A stretch of 5,487 nt of DNA from an uncultured Lacticaseibacillus sp. Its GTDB lineage: Bacteria > Bacillota > Bacilli > Lactobacillales > Lactobacillaceae. Numbering within the stretch: position 1 is the stretch's first letter; each line of letters starts with the position of its first letter. The translations under genes were made by a program, and so were the position numbers. A model generated the notes under the pieces. It was not told the DNA's origin, did not search any database, and saw only the letters and a list, made by a program, of their open reading frames with translations. The stretch spans positions 1-5,487 of the forward strand of contig CAKRHU010000128.1 of NCBI GenBank assembly GCA_934339215.1, given 5' to 3'. Shown here piece after piece: positions 1-5,487 of this stretch.

Positions 1-116
1 TTGCCATGGTCGGCATCTCCGATCGGGGTATCTAAATCAGATAAGTGAGCTTTGTTGTCATCAATCAAAGCCGCAAAGTTTTGCAACCACAAACGTGCGA
101 TTTCTGGAGTTAACAT
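1..116 (-). CDS. dhaL: Dihydroxyacetone kinase ADP-binding subunit DhaL, N-terminal part (runs off left edge)
   Basis: DhaL is the nucleotide-binding subunit of the PTS-dependent dihydroxyacetone kinase. It holds a tightly bound ADP that is rephosphorylated by DhaM and passes the phosphate to dihydroxyacetone bound on DhaK, in the cytoplasm. Only the first 38 codons are present, starting ATG at 116. The visible peptide ends in D29-T-P-I-G-D34-A-D36-H-G, which is the DhaL signature; its three aspartates match the Mg-ADP ligands D30/D35/D37 of the E. coli protein with a one-residue offset. A GAAGG ribosome site at 123-127 lies 6 bases before the ATG. The dhaK stop codon is only 15 bases upstream, so the two genes are surely co-transcribed. 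The end of the gene, and any dhaM after it, lie outside the window. An ATP-dependent single-chain kinase is unlikely because dhaK ends separately. Confidence 0.9.
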   Translation of the reverse strand, partial: MLTPEIARLWLQNFAALIDDNKAHLSDLDTPIGDADHG

Positions 117-131
117 GCAATGCCTTCTTTC

Positions 132-1127
132 TTACCAAGCGATGGTTTCAACAGGCGCGTTCAATGCGTCAAGCCAAGCGGGATCTGCCAATTCAAAAAT
201 CGTTAAACTGATGCCGGCCATATCGATGGAAGTCATCAAGTTGCCGACTTTCGTAAACGCTGGCGTGATTTGCTTTTCAGCTAACGCATCAAATAGGTCA
301 TGGCTGAAAATGTATTGTTCCATCAGTGGCGTGACGCCCATGCCGTTGACTAACACTGCGTATTGCTTAGCAGGATCTAAATGCAGGGCGTCATCCAGCT
401 TTTTCAGCAATTCTGCGACCAGGTCTTTGCTTGGGCGTAATTTTTCGCGTCGATAACCAGGTTCTGAATGAATGCCGACGCCATATTCAATTTCATCTTC
501 GGCTAAAGTGAACCCTGGTTTGCCGGCTTCTGGTACCGTGGCTGCGGACAATGCAACCGCCACAGTATTGATATGGGGTAAGACTGCTTCTGCCAGCTTG
601 GACAGCGTTTCTAGGCTGGCCCCATTTTGCGCAGCGTTGCCTAAGATCTTATGCATGAACAAGGTGCCAGCCACACCCCGACGGCCTTGCGTGTAGAGTG
701 AATTTTCGACGGCGATATCATCGTCGACCACAATGGAAGCCACCTCAATGTCATCCATTGCCGCCATATCTTTGGCCATATCAAAGTTCATCACGTCGCC
801 AGAATAGTTTTTGACCACCATGAACACGCCGCGGCCTTGATCAGCAGCTTTGATGGCTTCATAGATCTGATCTGGGGTCGGGGAGGTGAACACTTGCCCA
901 CAAACGGCAGCTGATAACATGCCTTTGCCCACAAAGCCAGCATGGGTCGGTTCGTGTCCGGAGCCACCACCGGAAATCACGGCAACTTTTCCGGTCATCG
1001 AAGCTTTGTCTGCGCGGACCACGGCAGTCGTGTCTGGGATCTGTTCCAGAATTTGAGGATATGCACGCACCAGGCCATCTACCATTTCTGGGACCACCGC
1101 TGCAGGATCATTGATGATTTTTTTCAT
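132..1127 (-). CDS. dhaK: Dihydroxyacetone kinase substrate-binding subunit DhaK
   Basis: DhaK binds dihydroxyacetone covalently through a histidine hemiaminal and presents it to DhaL for phosphorylation to dihydroxyacetone phosphate, which enters glycolysis. The 331-residue protein has the usual full family length. Visible key elements are GGGSGHEPTHAG at about 53-64 with H58, NYSGD with D111, and GVGIHSEPG with H220. These align with H56, D109 and the covalent H218 of E. coli DhaK at a constant offset of two, so the active site is intact. The retained histidines favour the catalytic subunit over a DhaQ-type regulatory paralogue. An in-frame GTG at 1136 would add three residues, but the AAAGGA ribosome site (1139-1144) is only 2 bases from it and 11 bases from the ATG at 1127, so the ATG is preferred. 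It is the first gene of the operon, followed by dhaL after 15 bases. A promoter with an overlapping cre site lies directly upstream. Confidence 0.95.
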   Translation of the reverse strand: MKKIINDPAAVVPEMVDGLVRAYPQILEQIPDTTAVVRADKASMTGKVAVISGGGSGHEPTHAGFVGKGMLSAAVCGQVFTSPTPDQIYEAIKAADQGRGVFMVVKNYSGDVMNFDMAKDMAAMDDIEVASIVVDDDIAVENSLYTQGRRGVAGTLFMHKILGNAAQNGASLETLSKLAEAVLPHINTVAVALSAATVPEAGKPGFTLAEDEIEYGVGIHSEPGYRREKLRPSKDLVAELLKKLDDALHLDPAKQYAVLVNGMGVTPLMEQYIFSHDLFDALAEKQITPAFTKVGNLMTSIDMAGISLTIFELADPAWLDALNAPVETIAW

Positions 1128-1163
1128 CGGTATCACAGTCCTTTCTATTTTAAACTCACTTTA

Positions 1164-1192
1164 ATTATAGCGCGTTCTATGCAAACGCTGCC
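1164..1192 (-). promoter_or_regulatory. Probable promoter of the dhaKL operon
   Basis: On the minus strand a perfect TATAAT (-10) lies at 1164-1169, preceded by GC, about 36 bases before the dhaK ATG. At a 17-base spacing the -35 position (1187-1192) reads GGCAGC, far from TTGACA, so this is a weak promoter or one that needs help. It lies downstream of the terminator of the preceding gene, as expected for an independent transcript. The -35 position is covered by the cre match described separately. Confidence 0.65.
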
Positions 1193-1193
1193 A
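1180..1193 (+). promoter_or_regulatory. CcpA-binding catabolite-responsive element (cre) in the dhaK promoter
   Basis: TGCAAACGCTGCCA read on the plus strand matches every fixed position of the Gram-positive cre consensus TGNAANCGNWNNCA. It begins 10 bases upstream of the -10 box of the dhaK promoter and covers the -35 region. In Firmicutes CcpA bound at such a position blocks RNA polymerase, so the inferred effect is repression of dihydroxyacetone/glycerol use when preferred sugars are present. The match and its position are seen directly; binding is inferred. Confidence 0.75.
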
Positions 1194-1269
1194 CTTTTGG
1201 CTGTCGTTGAATATTCGTACAAAATATACGCTGAAAAGGCTACCGCGACTTTGAATTATTTGTATTCAT

Positions 1270-1293
1270 AAAAAAACAAGCTTTTCAGCTTGT
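1270..1293 (-). terminator. Intrinsic terminator of the deformylase gene
   Basis: On the minus strand a 7-base-pair stem (ACAAGCT / AGCTTGT, 1276-1293) closes a GAAA tetraloop and is followed by a run of T residues (1270-1275). It sits 37 bases past the stop of the deformylase-like gene and before the dhaK promoter, so it separates the two minus-strand transcripts. The stem is short and has only three G-C pairs, so some read-through into dhaK is possible. Confidence 0.75.
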
Positions 1294-1330
1294 ACGGTTG
1301 ACAAAATGAAACTGACTGCCATTTAGTCGC

Positions 1331-1741
1331 TTAGATCAAGATCCCGGCTAAATGATCACATTCATGTTGAATGATTTGCGCGAAGAAATCACTGAACTGA
1401 CGGGTTTGCGGGTGCCACTGTTCATCTAAATACTGCACCGTGATCTGTTGGTAACGGGTACAAGGGCGAACGCCTGTTAACGACAAGCAACCTTCTTCAG
1501 TCTCAAAGGCGCCAGCTTTTTGTGTGATGCGCGGATTGATCAACACCATGTCGATCGGACCCATTGACGCGATGATCATGGCGCGATTGACGCCGATCAT
1601 GTTGGCAGCCATGCCGACACAACGCTCGCGGTGAGCGGCTAAGGTATCATGCAGATCTTTGATCAAGCTGGCGTCTTTAGGAGTAGCCGGTTTGGCTTTT
1701 TGTTGTAGAAATAACGTGTCGTGGTTGATCGGTCGAATCAT
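1331..1741 (-). CDS. def: Short peptide deformylase-like protein
   Basis: Peptide deformylases remove the formyl group from the N-terminal methionine of new proteins, using a metal held by one Cys and two His. The 136-residue protein keeps motif 2 (E83-G-C85-L-S) and motif 3 (Q-H126-E127-C-D-H130-L), so all metal ligands and the catalytic Glu are present. Motif 1 differs: the usual G-x-G-x-A-A-x-Q appears here as C-V-G43-M-A-A-N-M, which puts Met48 where the catalytic-site Gln (Gln50 in E. coli) is expected. The protein ends six residues after H130, so the usual C-terminal helix is missing. It is much shorter than typical Gram-positive deformylases of about 180-190 residues. Short proteins of this kind occur as second copies in Firmicutes, so this may be an accessory or altered-specificity enzyme and not the housekeeping one. 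A GGAGG site lies 6 bases before the ATG at 1741. It is transcribed alone, with its own promoter and terminator. Confidence 0.85.
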   Translation of the reverse strand: MIRPINHDTLFLQQKAKPATPKDASLIKDLHDTLAAHRERCVGMAANMIGVNRAMIIASMGPIDMVLINPRITQKAGAFETEEGCLSLTGVRPCTRYQQITVQYLDEQWHPQTRQFSDFFAQIIQHECDHLAGILI

Positions 1742-1769
1742 AATCGTCCTCCAAAGTTTGATTAGTTTA

Positions 1770-1775
1770 ATTATA
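1770..1775 (-). promoter_or_regulatory. -10 element of the deformylase promoter
   Basis: The minus strand carries a perfect TATAAT at 1770-1775, 28 bases before the ATG of the deformylase-like gene. No good -35 hexamer is seen: 17-18 bases upstream the sequence reads CGTTTT or TCGTTT. The transcript leader would be short, with the GGAGG ribosome site at 1748-1752. Confidence 0.55.
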
Positions 1776-1816
1776 CCCGTGAAAGCAATGAGAAAACGAG
1801 GGTCTGCTCAGAAACG

Positions 1817-1834
1817 TTAATATCAAAATATTAA
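1817..1834. repeat. AT-rich 18-base inverted repeat, candidate operator
   Basis: TTAATAT, four bases, then ATATTAA form a perfect 7-base inverted repeat. It lies in the divergent region between the deformylase-like gene and the OPT transporter, about 40 bases upstream of the deformylase -10 box. Its left half followed by C (TTAATATC) recurs at 1898-1905. There is no T-run suitable for a terminator and no G-C in the stem, so a protein-binding site is more likely than an RNA hairpin. The binding protein is unknown, and AT-rich palindromes also arise by chance. Confidence 0.35.
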
Positions 1835-1921
1835 TCGAAGCCAGCGCATTCAGCTCGCGATTCGTAAATTCCGAACCTTTTCTAAAAATAATCCGCATTA
1901 ATATCGGTTTTGTGCAACCCG

Positions 1922-1962
1922 TTGACGAAAATGTGAGGCTTTTCTCACAACTGTTGCGTCAG
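1922..1962 (+). promoter_or_regulatory. Nested hairpin or operator upstream of the OPT transporter
   Basis: TGTGAG (1932-1937) and CTCACA (1944-1949) form a perfect 6-base inverted repeat around GCTTTT. Outside it, TGACG (1923-1927) can pair with CGTCA (1957-1961), plus a T-G wobble, giving a two-tier hairpin with an AAAA / ACTGTTG internal loop. It lies 53 bases before the transporter ATG. It could be a leader RNA structure or a repressor site. The half-site spacing of the inner repeat (TGTGA, 8 bases, TCACA) does not fit Crp or Rex boxes, which use 6. No T-run follows, so it is not a plain terminator. No convincing promoter was found in the divergent region on this strand; TTGACG at 1922 lacks a matching -10. 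Confidence 0.4.
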
Positions 1963-2014
1963 ATTCCGTACTCCTCTACGATTGCAGGCATTGACAAGCC
2001 TAATGGAGGATATC

Positions 2015-3844
2015 ATGAAGAACTCGACACAACAACCGGCTGGGGCGATATTTGTCACCATTGTCGGCATCGTGTTGGCAATTATTTTTGCCGCCAGCAC
2101 GGCATATTCTGGAATGAAAGCGGGACTGACAGTGGCTGCCGGCATTCCAGGTGCCATCATCGGCTCCGGATTAGTCAAAGCCTTCGCCCATGCGCAAGGG
2201 ATGCGCGGGAAGAATTTGATTCAAGGCATGTCCAGTGGTGGGGAGTCCATCGCCAGTGGCATGATCTATGTGGTGCCGGCGATCATTTTGATTGGCGGGA
2301 AGGTGAATTTCTTTGTTGGCATCGCTGTTGGCGCCTTAGCTGTGCTGTTTGCCGTTGGCGTCGCCAGCATCGTTGAGCATTATATGGTGGTGGAACAAGA
2401 TGGCCAACTCGCTTACCCGGAATCACAAGCCATCGCCACAGCGTTGACTGCCGGGGATGGCAATCGCGACTCCTTGACCAAAATGGCTTGGGGCTTTGGC
2501 GTCGGTGGTGTGCTCACCGCGTTGTCCACCCAAGTGCTGGGTTGGGTCAACACCACGATGACCTATTTTGGTAATGCCAGTTATCGGTGGAAATTTGCCT
2601 TAGAGGTCAATCCGATGTTAGCCGGGATCGGTTTTGTGGTCGGCTTAGAAGTTTCGGTGACGATGTTTGCCGGTAGCTTGTTGGCCAACTTTGGGATCAC
2701 GCCATTAGTCGCGTACTTTGCGCATATGGCTGGCGATTCTGCCACGGTATGGAACACAGAAGCCGCGGTGAACGCACTTGGCGTTGATGCGTTAGCTGGG
2801 GCGTATTCCAAATACATCGGCGCTGGGATGATGCTTTGCGGCGGTTTGATCGGGGCGTTGAAGTTATTGCCAGTGATCAAAACTTCCTTGCAACAAACCC
2901 TACATGCCAAAGACGCCTCCCAAAAGGACACCTTAGGGTTGATTGGTTTAGCCATCGCCAGTGTCGGCATTTTTGGTATCGGGTTGATCGTTGCGGATAA
3001 TTTATGGTTAGCGCTGTTGGCAGGCTTTTTATCTTTGGTCTTGGCGTTGTTGTTTGTCATTGTCAGCGCGCGGATGGCGGGGACGATCGGTTGTTCCAAT
3101 GCGCCAGTGTCCGGGATGACGATTGCCAGTTTGGTGATCATGACTTTAGTGTTTGTCTTGTGTGGTTGGAGTGACGCGCATCACACCCAGTGGCTGTTGT
3201 TGTTCGGTGTGTTTATCGTCACGGCAATTTCTGTGGGCGGGGCGTATACCCAAACGCAAAAAGTGAATTATCTGGTCAAAGGTGATCGCCAACGGATGCA
3301 AAAATACTTTGTGATCGCAGCATTAGTTGGGGTCGTGGTGGTGATCGGGACGATGAGCTTACTGGCACCACAACTGGCGGTGACTGGCGCCAATCCGCCA
3401 TTTGGGTTGCCACAAGCCAACTTGATCGCAACGTTAACGGCTGGCATTATGTCTGGGCATTTGCCTTGGATCATGATCATTGTCGGCGCAGTGCTGGGGA
3501 TCGTGTGTTGGTTGTTAAAGCTGCCGATTATGACGGTGGCACTCGGCTTTTACTTGCCGATGGCGACCACTAGCGTCATTTTAGTCGGGGCACTGTTGCG
3601 CTTGTTAGTGGAGAAACTATCCAAAGATGAAGCCGTGAAGAAACAGCGGGTGGATTCTGGGGTGTCGTTAGCCAGTGGCTTGATTGCAGGTGGCTCATTG
3701 ATCGGGTTGATCGGCATCGGCTTGCAAGTGTCTGGCATCCTCACACCAGGCCAACCATCTGGTAACGGCAAAGCGTTCGGATTGTTGGTGTTGATGAGCT
3801 TGGCGATGGTGGTACCGCTTTTGCGCAAGCGCACGGTGAAATAG
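2015..3844 (+). CDS. OPT-family (oligopeptide transporter) membrane permease
   Basis: This 609-residue integral membrane protein belongs to the bacterial branch of the OPT superfamily, secondary transporters thought to import small peptides with protons. Length and composition fit: most of the chain is long hydrophobic stretches separated by short polar loops. Family-like segments are AYSGMKAGLTVAAGIPGAI near residues 30-48, GGESIASGMIYVVPA near 75-89, GCSNAPVSGM at 359-368 and PIMTVALGFYLPMATTS at 504-520. A basic C-terminus (LLRKRTVK) probably faces the cytoplasm. The start is the ATG at 2015, 5 bases after GGAGG (2005-2009); an in-frame TTG at 1982 would add 11 polar residues but has no ribosome site. 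A PepD dipeptidase follows after 37 bases, which supports peptide uptake. Some OPT members carry metal-chelate complexes, so the exact substrate cannot be read from the sequence. Confidence 0.9.
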   Translation: MKNSTQQPAGAIFVTIVGIVLAIIFAASTAYSGMKAGLTVAAGIPGAIIGSGLVKAFAHAQGMRGKNLIQGMSSGGESIASGMIYVVPAIILIGGKVNFFVGIAVGALAVLFAVGVASIVEHYMVVEQDGQLAYPESQAIATALTAGDGNRDSLTKMAWGFGVGGVLTALSTQVLGWVNTTMTYFGNASYRWKFALEVNPMLAGIGFVVGLEVSVTMFAGSLLANFGITPLVAYFAHMAGDSATVWNTEAAVNALGVDALAGAYSKYIGAGMMLCGGLIGALKLLPVIKTSLQQTLHAKDASQKDTLGLIGLAIASVGIFGIGLIVADNLWLALLAGFLSLVLALLFVIVSARMAGTIGCSNAPVSGMTIASLVIMTLVFVLCGWSDAHHTQWLLLFGVFIVTAISVGGAYTQTQKVNYLVKGDRQRMQKYFVIAALVGVVVVIGTMSLLAPQLAVTGANPPFGLPQANLIATLTAGIMSGHLPWIMIIVGAVLGIVCWLLKLPIMTVALGFYLPMATTSVILVGALLRLLVEKLSKDEAVKKQRVDSGVSLASGLIAGGSLIGLIGIGLQVSGILTPGQPSGNGKAFGLLVLMSLAMVVPLLRKRTVK

Positions 3845-3850
3845 TATAAT
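3821..3850 (+). promoter_or_regulatory. Possible internal promoter for the dipeptidase gene
   Basis: A perfect TATAAT at 3845-3850 starts on the base after the transporter stop codon. TTGCGC (3821-3826) lies 18 bases upstream as a half-matching -35. Transcription from here would leave a leader of about 25 bases with AAGGAGG (3868-3874) before the dipeptidase ATG. This would let the dipeptidase be made without the transporter. The weak -35 and its location in coding sequence make this tentative. Confidence 0.35.
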
Positions 3851-3881
3851 TGGTTGGGTTTTTGAATAAGGAGGAAGCAAC

Positions 3882-5288
3882 ATGTCTATCAAACGTTCTG
3901 CATGTACCTCAATTATGGTCGGGAAAAAGGCTTCATTAGAAGGCACGACTTATATTTCACGCAACGAAGACCGCCTCAAAGCGATCCATCCTAAAGCGGT
4001 GATCGTCCAACCCGCCGTCACTGGCCGCAAAGAAACTTTTGTGTCGGCTTATAACCAATTGACCGTGCCGCTGCCTGCCAGTGGCATGCGCTACACTGCC
4101 ACGCCAGACGTCGATCAATCTGCAGGCCCTAACGAAGAAGATGGCTTCAACAGCAAAAATGTCGGCGAATCTGCGACCGAATCCGTTTATGCTAACGAAC
4201 GCGTTTTAGCGTATGATCCTTTCGTGCAAAATGGGTTAGCTGAAGATGCTTTGACGACTTTAGTGCTGCCATTCATCGATTCTGCGCGCCACGGCGTGCA
4301 ATACTTAGGCGAACTGGTGGCTAAGTACGGTTCCGCTGAAGGTAACGGCGTGCAGTTCATCGATGCCAACGAAGTGTGGTACATGGAAATCGTCACTGGC
4401 CATCAATGGGTCGCAGTAAAGATTCCCGACGACTGTTATGCGGTTGCTGCCAACCAAGTGGCGATTCAACAAATCGACTTCAACGACCCGGACAATTATC
4501 AATGGGCTGCTGGCATTCAAGCATTCGTGGAAAGCCACCACTTGAATCCTGATCCAGAAGGTTTCAACTTCCGCCACATTTTTGGCACAGATACTAAGAA
4601 GGATCATCACTACAACACCCCACGCGTTTGGTTTGCGCAAAAGTACTTCAACCCAGAAGATCAAAGCCAAGACCCTGAATCGGCGGAATTGCCTTTTATC
4701 CGCAAACCAAGTCGCAAATTGTCGATCGAAGATGTGCAATACGTGTTGAAGTCTCACTTCGATGAAACCCAATATGATCCAATGGGCAATGGCTCAGCTC
4801 ACGACAAGTTGACTTACCGCGCGATTTCTCTGTCACGCACAGCCAACTCTCATATTTTGCAAATGGGCGACCTGGCCGTGCAATGGGTCGGCTTCGGGAT
4901 TCCAACGTTCTGCCCGCATGTGCCAATGTTTGCTAACACTGACGCGATCGCCAAAGCCTACACCGATGTGCCTGAAAAAATGACCTTGGATTCCGCTTAC
5001 TGGTTGTTTGAAGCATTAGCCATGGTGGTTGAAAGTCACTACGAAGACTTCATCGAAGCCGACCTTGCTTATCAAAAAGGCTTAAGCGAATGGGCGCGCC
5101 GTGAAATCGCGACGATTCAAACCCATGCGCTAGGCCTTGAAGGTGCCGCGCAAACGGCTTACTTGACACAACAAAACCAACGCATTGTGGATCACTATCT
5201 GACCACGACACGTGATTTCTTGTTTGAATTGATGACTGAAGGTACTGAATTATCCAAGCTCACCTTCAAAATGGATCCAAATCTGTAA
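3882..5288 (+). CDS. pepD: C69-family dipeptidase PepD (Ntn hydrolase)
   Basis: This cytoplasmic enzyme hydrolyses a broad range of dipeptides and belongs to peptidase family C69, typified by lactobacillar PepD. The 468-residue length is normal for the family. The N-terminal stretch A-C8-T-S-I-M-V-G-K-K-A-S-L-E-G-T-T is the family signature; C8 is the expected nucleophile, exposed after removal of a short 7-residue propeptide. R27-N-E-D30 follows, like the Arg/Asp pair of the related bile salt hydrolases. Other conserved-looking blocks are NEVWYMEIVTGHQW at 163-176, AANQ near 189-192 and SRTANSHILQ at 318-327. There is no signal peptide. AAGGAGG lies 7 bases before the ATG. The gene follows the OPT transporter by 37 bases with no terminator between them and is closed by a strong terminator, so import and cleavage of peptides are probably coupled. 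The paralogue (PepDA, PepDB or other) cannot be assigned. Confidence 0.93.
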   Translation: MSIKRSACTSIMVGKKASLEGTTYISRNEDRLKAIHPKAVIVQPAVTGRKETFVSAYNQLTVPLPASGMRYTATPDVDQSAGPNEEDGFNSKNVGESATESVYANERVLAYDPFVQNGLAEDALTTLVLPFIDSARHGVQYLGELVAKYGSAEGNGVQFIDANEVWYMEIVTGHQWVAVKIPDDCYAVAANQVAIQQIDFNDPDNYQWAAGIQAFVESHHLNPDPEGFNFRHIFGTDTKKDHHYNTPRVWFAQKYFNPEDQSQDPESAELPFIRKPSRKLSIEDVQYVLKSHFDETQYDPMGNGSAHDKLTYRAISLSRTANSHILQMGDLAVQWVGFGIPTFCPHVPMFANTDAIAKAYTDVPEKMTLDSAYWLFEALAMVVESHYEDFIEADLAYQKGLSEWARREIATIQTHALGLEGAAQTAYLTQQNQRIVDHYLTTTRDFLFELMTEGTELSKLTFKMDPNL

Positions 5289-5296
5289 GCTTGATG

Positions 5297-5323
5297 AAAA
5301 AGCGGCTGAGTGCCGCTTTTTTT
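5297..5323 (+). terminator. Strong, probably bidirectional intrinsic terminator after pepD
   Basis: AAAAAGCGGC (5297-5306) and GCCGCTTTTT (5312-5321) form a 10-base-pair stem with a TGAGT loop, and a run of seven T residues (5317-5323) ends it. It begins 9 bases after the pepD stop. On the other strand the same stem ends in five T residues, so it can also stop transcription of the minus-strand gene arriving from the right, whose stop codon overlaps its edge at 5323. Confidence 0.92.
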
Positions 5324-5487
5324 CATGCCGCAAACGTGTTAACGTGTGAAAGGAATATTTCTCTCATGCTGTCCGGCATCGTAAGCGTGTTTTGAATCTT
5401 CCAGTTAGCCATACCAATTGCCTTGCGGCCCGAAAATACGTGAGCTCCAGCGCCTTGGCGCCACTGCGGAAAATTGGACAAGTTGCC
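5323..5487 (-). CDS. C-terminal end of an unrecognised gene entering from the right edge
   Basis: On the minus strand a frame is open from the window edge for 54 codons and ends with TGA at 5323-5325, right at the bidirectional terminator. That arrangement is what a convergent gene would show, and is the main support. The peptide contains HVFSGRKAIGMANWKIQNTL and ends in HVNTFAA; no family is recognised. Two other minus-strand frames also stay open for part of this stretch (about 26 and 40 codons), so the frame choice is uncertain and the region could be noncoding. No plus-strand gene start with a good ribosome site is seen here. Confidence 0.4.
   Translation of the reverse strand, partial: GNLSNFPQWRQGAGAHVFSGRKAIGMANWKIQNTLTMPDSMREIFLSHVNTFAA

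Noticed and set aside
1128..1136. GTG start extending DhaK by three residues
   Set aside because: The AAAGGA site is only 2 bases from the GTG; the ATG at 1127 gives workable spacing and the usual family N-terminus.
942..1271. Plus-strand open frame spanning the dhaK start and promoter
   Set aside because: It overlaps the dhaK coding region, cre site and promoter, and has no ribosome site or family resemblance.
1298..1326. TTGACA as a plus-strand promoter near the deformylase end
   Set aside because: The hexamer 17 bases downstream is ATTTAG, not a -10, and any transcript would run antisense into the deformylase gene.
1932..1949. Crp/Fnr or Rex binding site in TGTGAG-N6-CTCACA
   Set aside because: Those boxes have 6 bases between TGTGA and TCACA; here there are 8.
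1991..1996. TTGACA just before the transporter ribosome site
   Set aside because: A matching -10 would fall at or after the start codon, so it cannot serve the gene.
1982..2014. In-frame TTG start extending the OPT transporter by 11 residues
   Set aside because: No ribosome site precedes the TTG, whereas the ATG at 2015 has GGAGG at ideal spacing.
2581..3141. Long open frame on the minus strand inside the transporter gene
   Set aside because: It is fully antisense to a well-supported membrane protein gene, and its proline/asparagine/lysine-rich product reads as a shadow of hydrophobic codons.
4305..4772. Open frame of 155 codons on the minus strand inside pepD
   Set aside because: It is antisense to an intact C69 gene, has no visible ribosome site and resembles no known family.
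5334..5347. Direct repeat ACGTGT-TA-ACGTGT
   Set aside because: It is a single short pair inside a probable coding end, with no further copies, so chance explains it.

Overview
This window looks like an ordinary housekeeping and metabolic stretch of a lactic acid bacterium. The protein families point to Lactobacillaceae: a Gram-positive-type dihydroxyacetone kinase (DhaK/DhaL), a very short peptide deformylase with a GMAANMIG motif, a bacterial OPT-family transporter, and a C69 dipeptidase of the lactobacillar PepD type. Strong GGAGG ribosome binding sites and a textbook CcpA/cre sequence agree with this. Base composition is roughly balanced by eye, which would suit one of the higher-GC lactobacilli. 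Genus and species cannot be fixed from the sequence alone.

Layout. (1) Positions 1-1127, minus strand: dhaK followed by the first 38 codons of dhaL, which runs off the left edge. This is the start of a dihydroxyacetone phosphorylation operon; the phosphocarrier gene dhaM would be expected beyond the edge. (2) 1128-1269: the dhaK promoter region, with a TATAAT -10 box and a 14-base perfect match to the cre consensus over the -35/spacer region. (3) 1270-1741, minus strand: a 136-residue peptide deformylase-like gene with its own promoter, ribosome site and intrinsic terminator. (4) 1742-2014: a 273-base divergent intergenic region with an AT-rich 18-base inverted repeat and a nested hairpin just before the next gene. 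(5) 2015-5288, plus strand: an OPT-family transporter and, 37 bases later, a PepD dipeptidase. They probably form a two-gene unit that imports small peptides and cleaves them to amino acids. (6) 5297-5323: a strong, probably bidirectional terminator. (7) 5323-5487, minus strand: the C-terminal 54 codons of an unrecognised gene entering from the right edge.

How the genes fit together. The left operon handles three-carbon (glycerol/dihydroxyacetone) carbon and is probably repressed when preferred sugars are available. The right operon handles peptide nitrogen. The deformylase-like gene between them is transcribed alone. I found no mobile element, CRISPR array, RNA gene or clearly novel system. 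The points most worth checking are the cre/promoter overlap, the altered motif 1 and shortened C-terminus of the deformylase, the structured leader upstream of the transporter, and the transporter-dipeptidase pairing.
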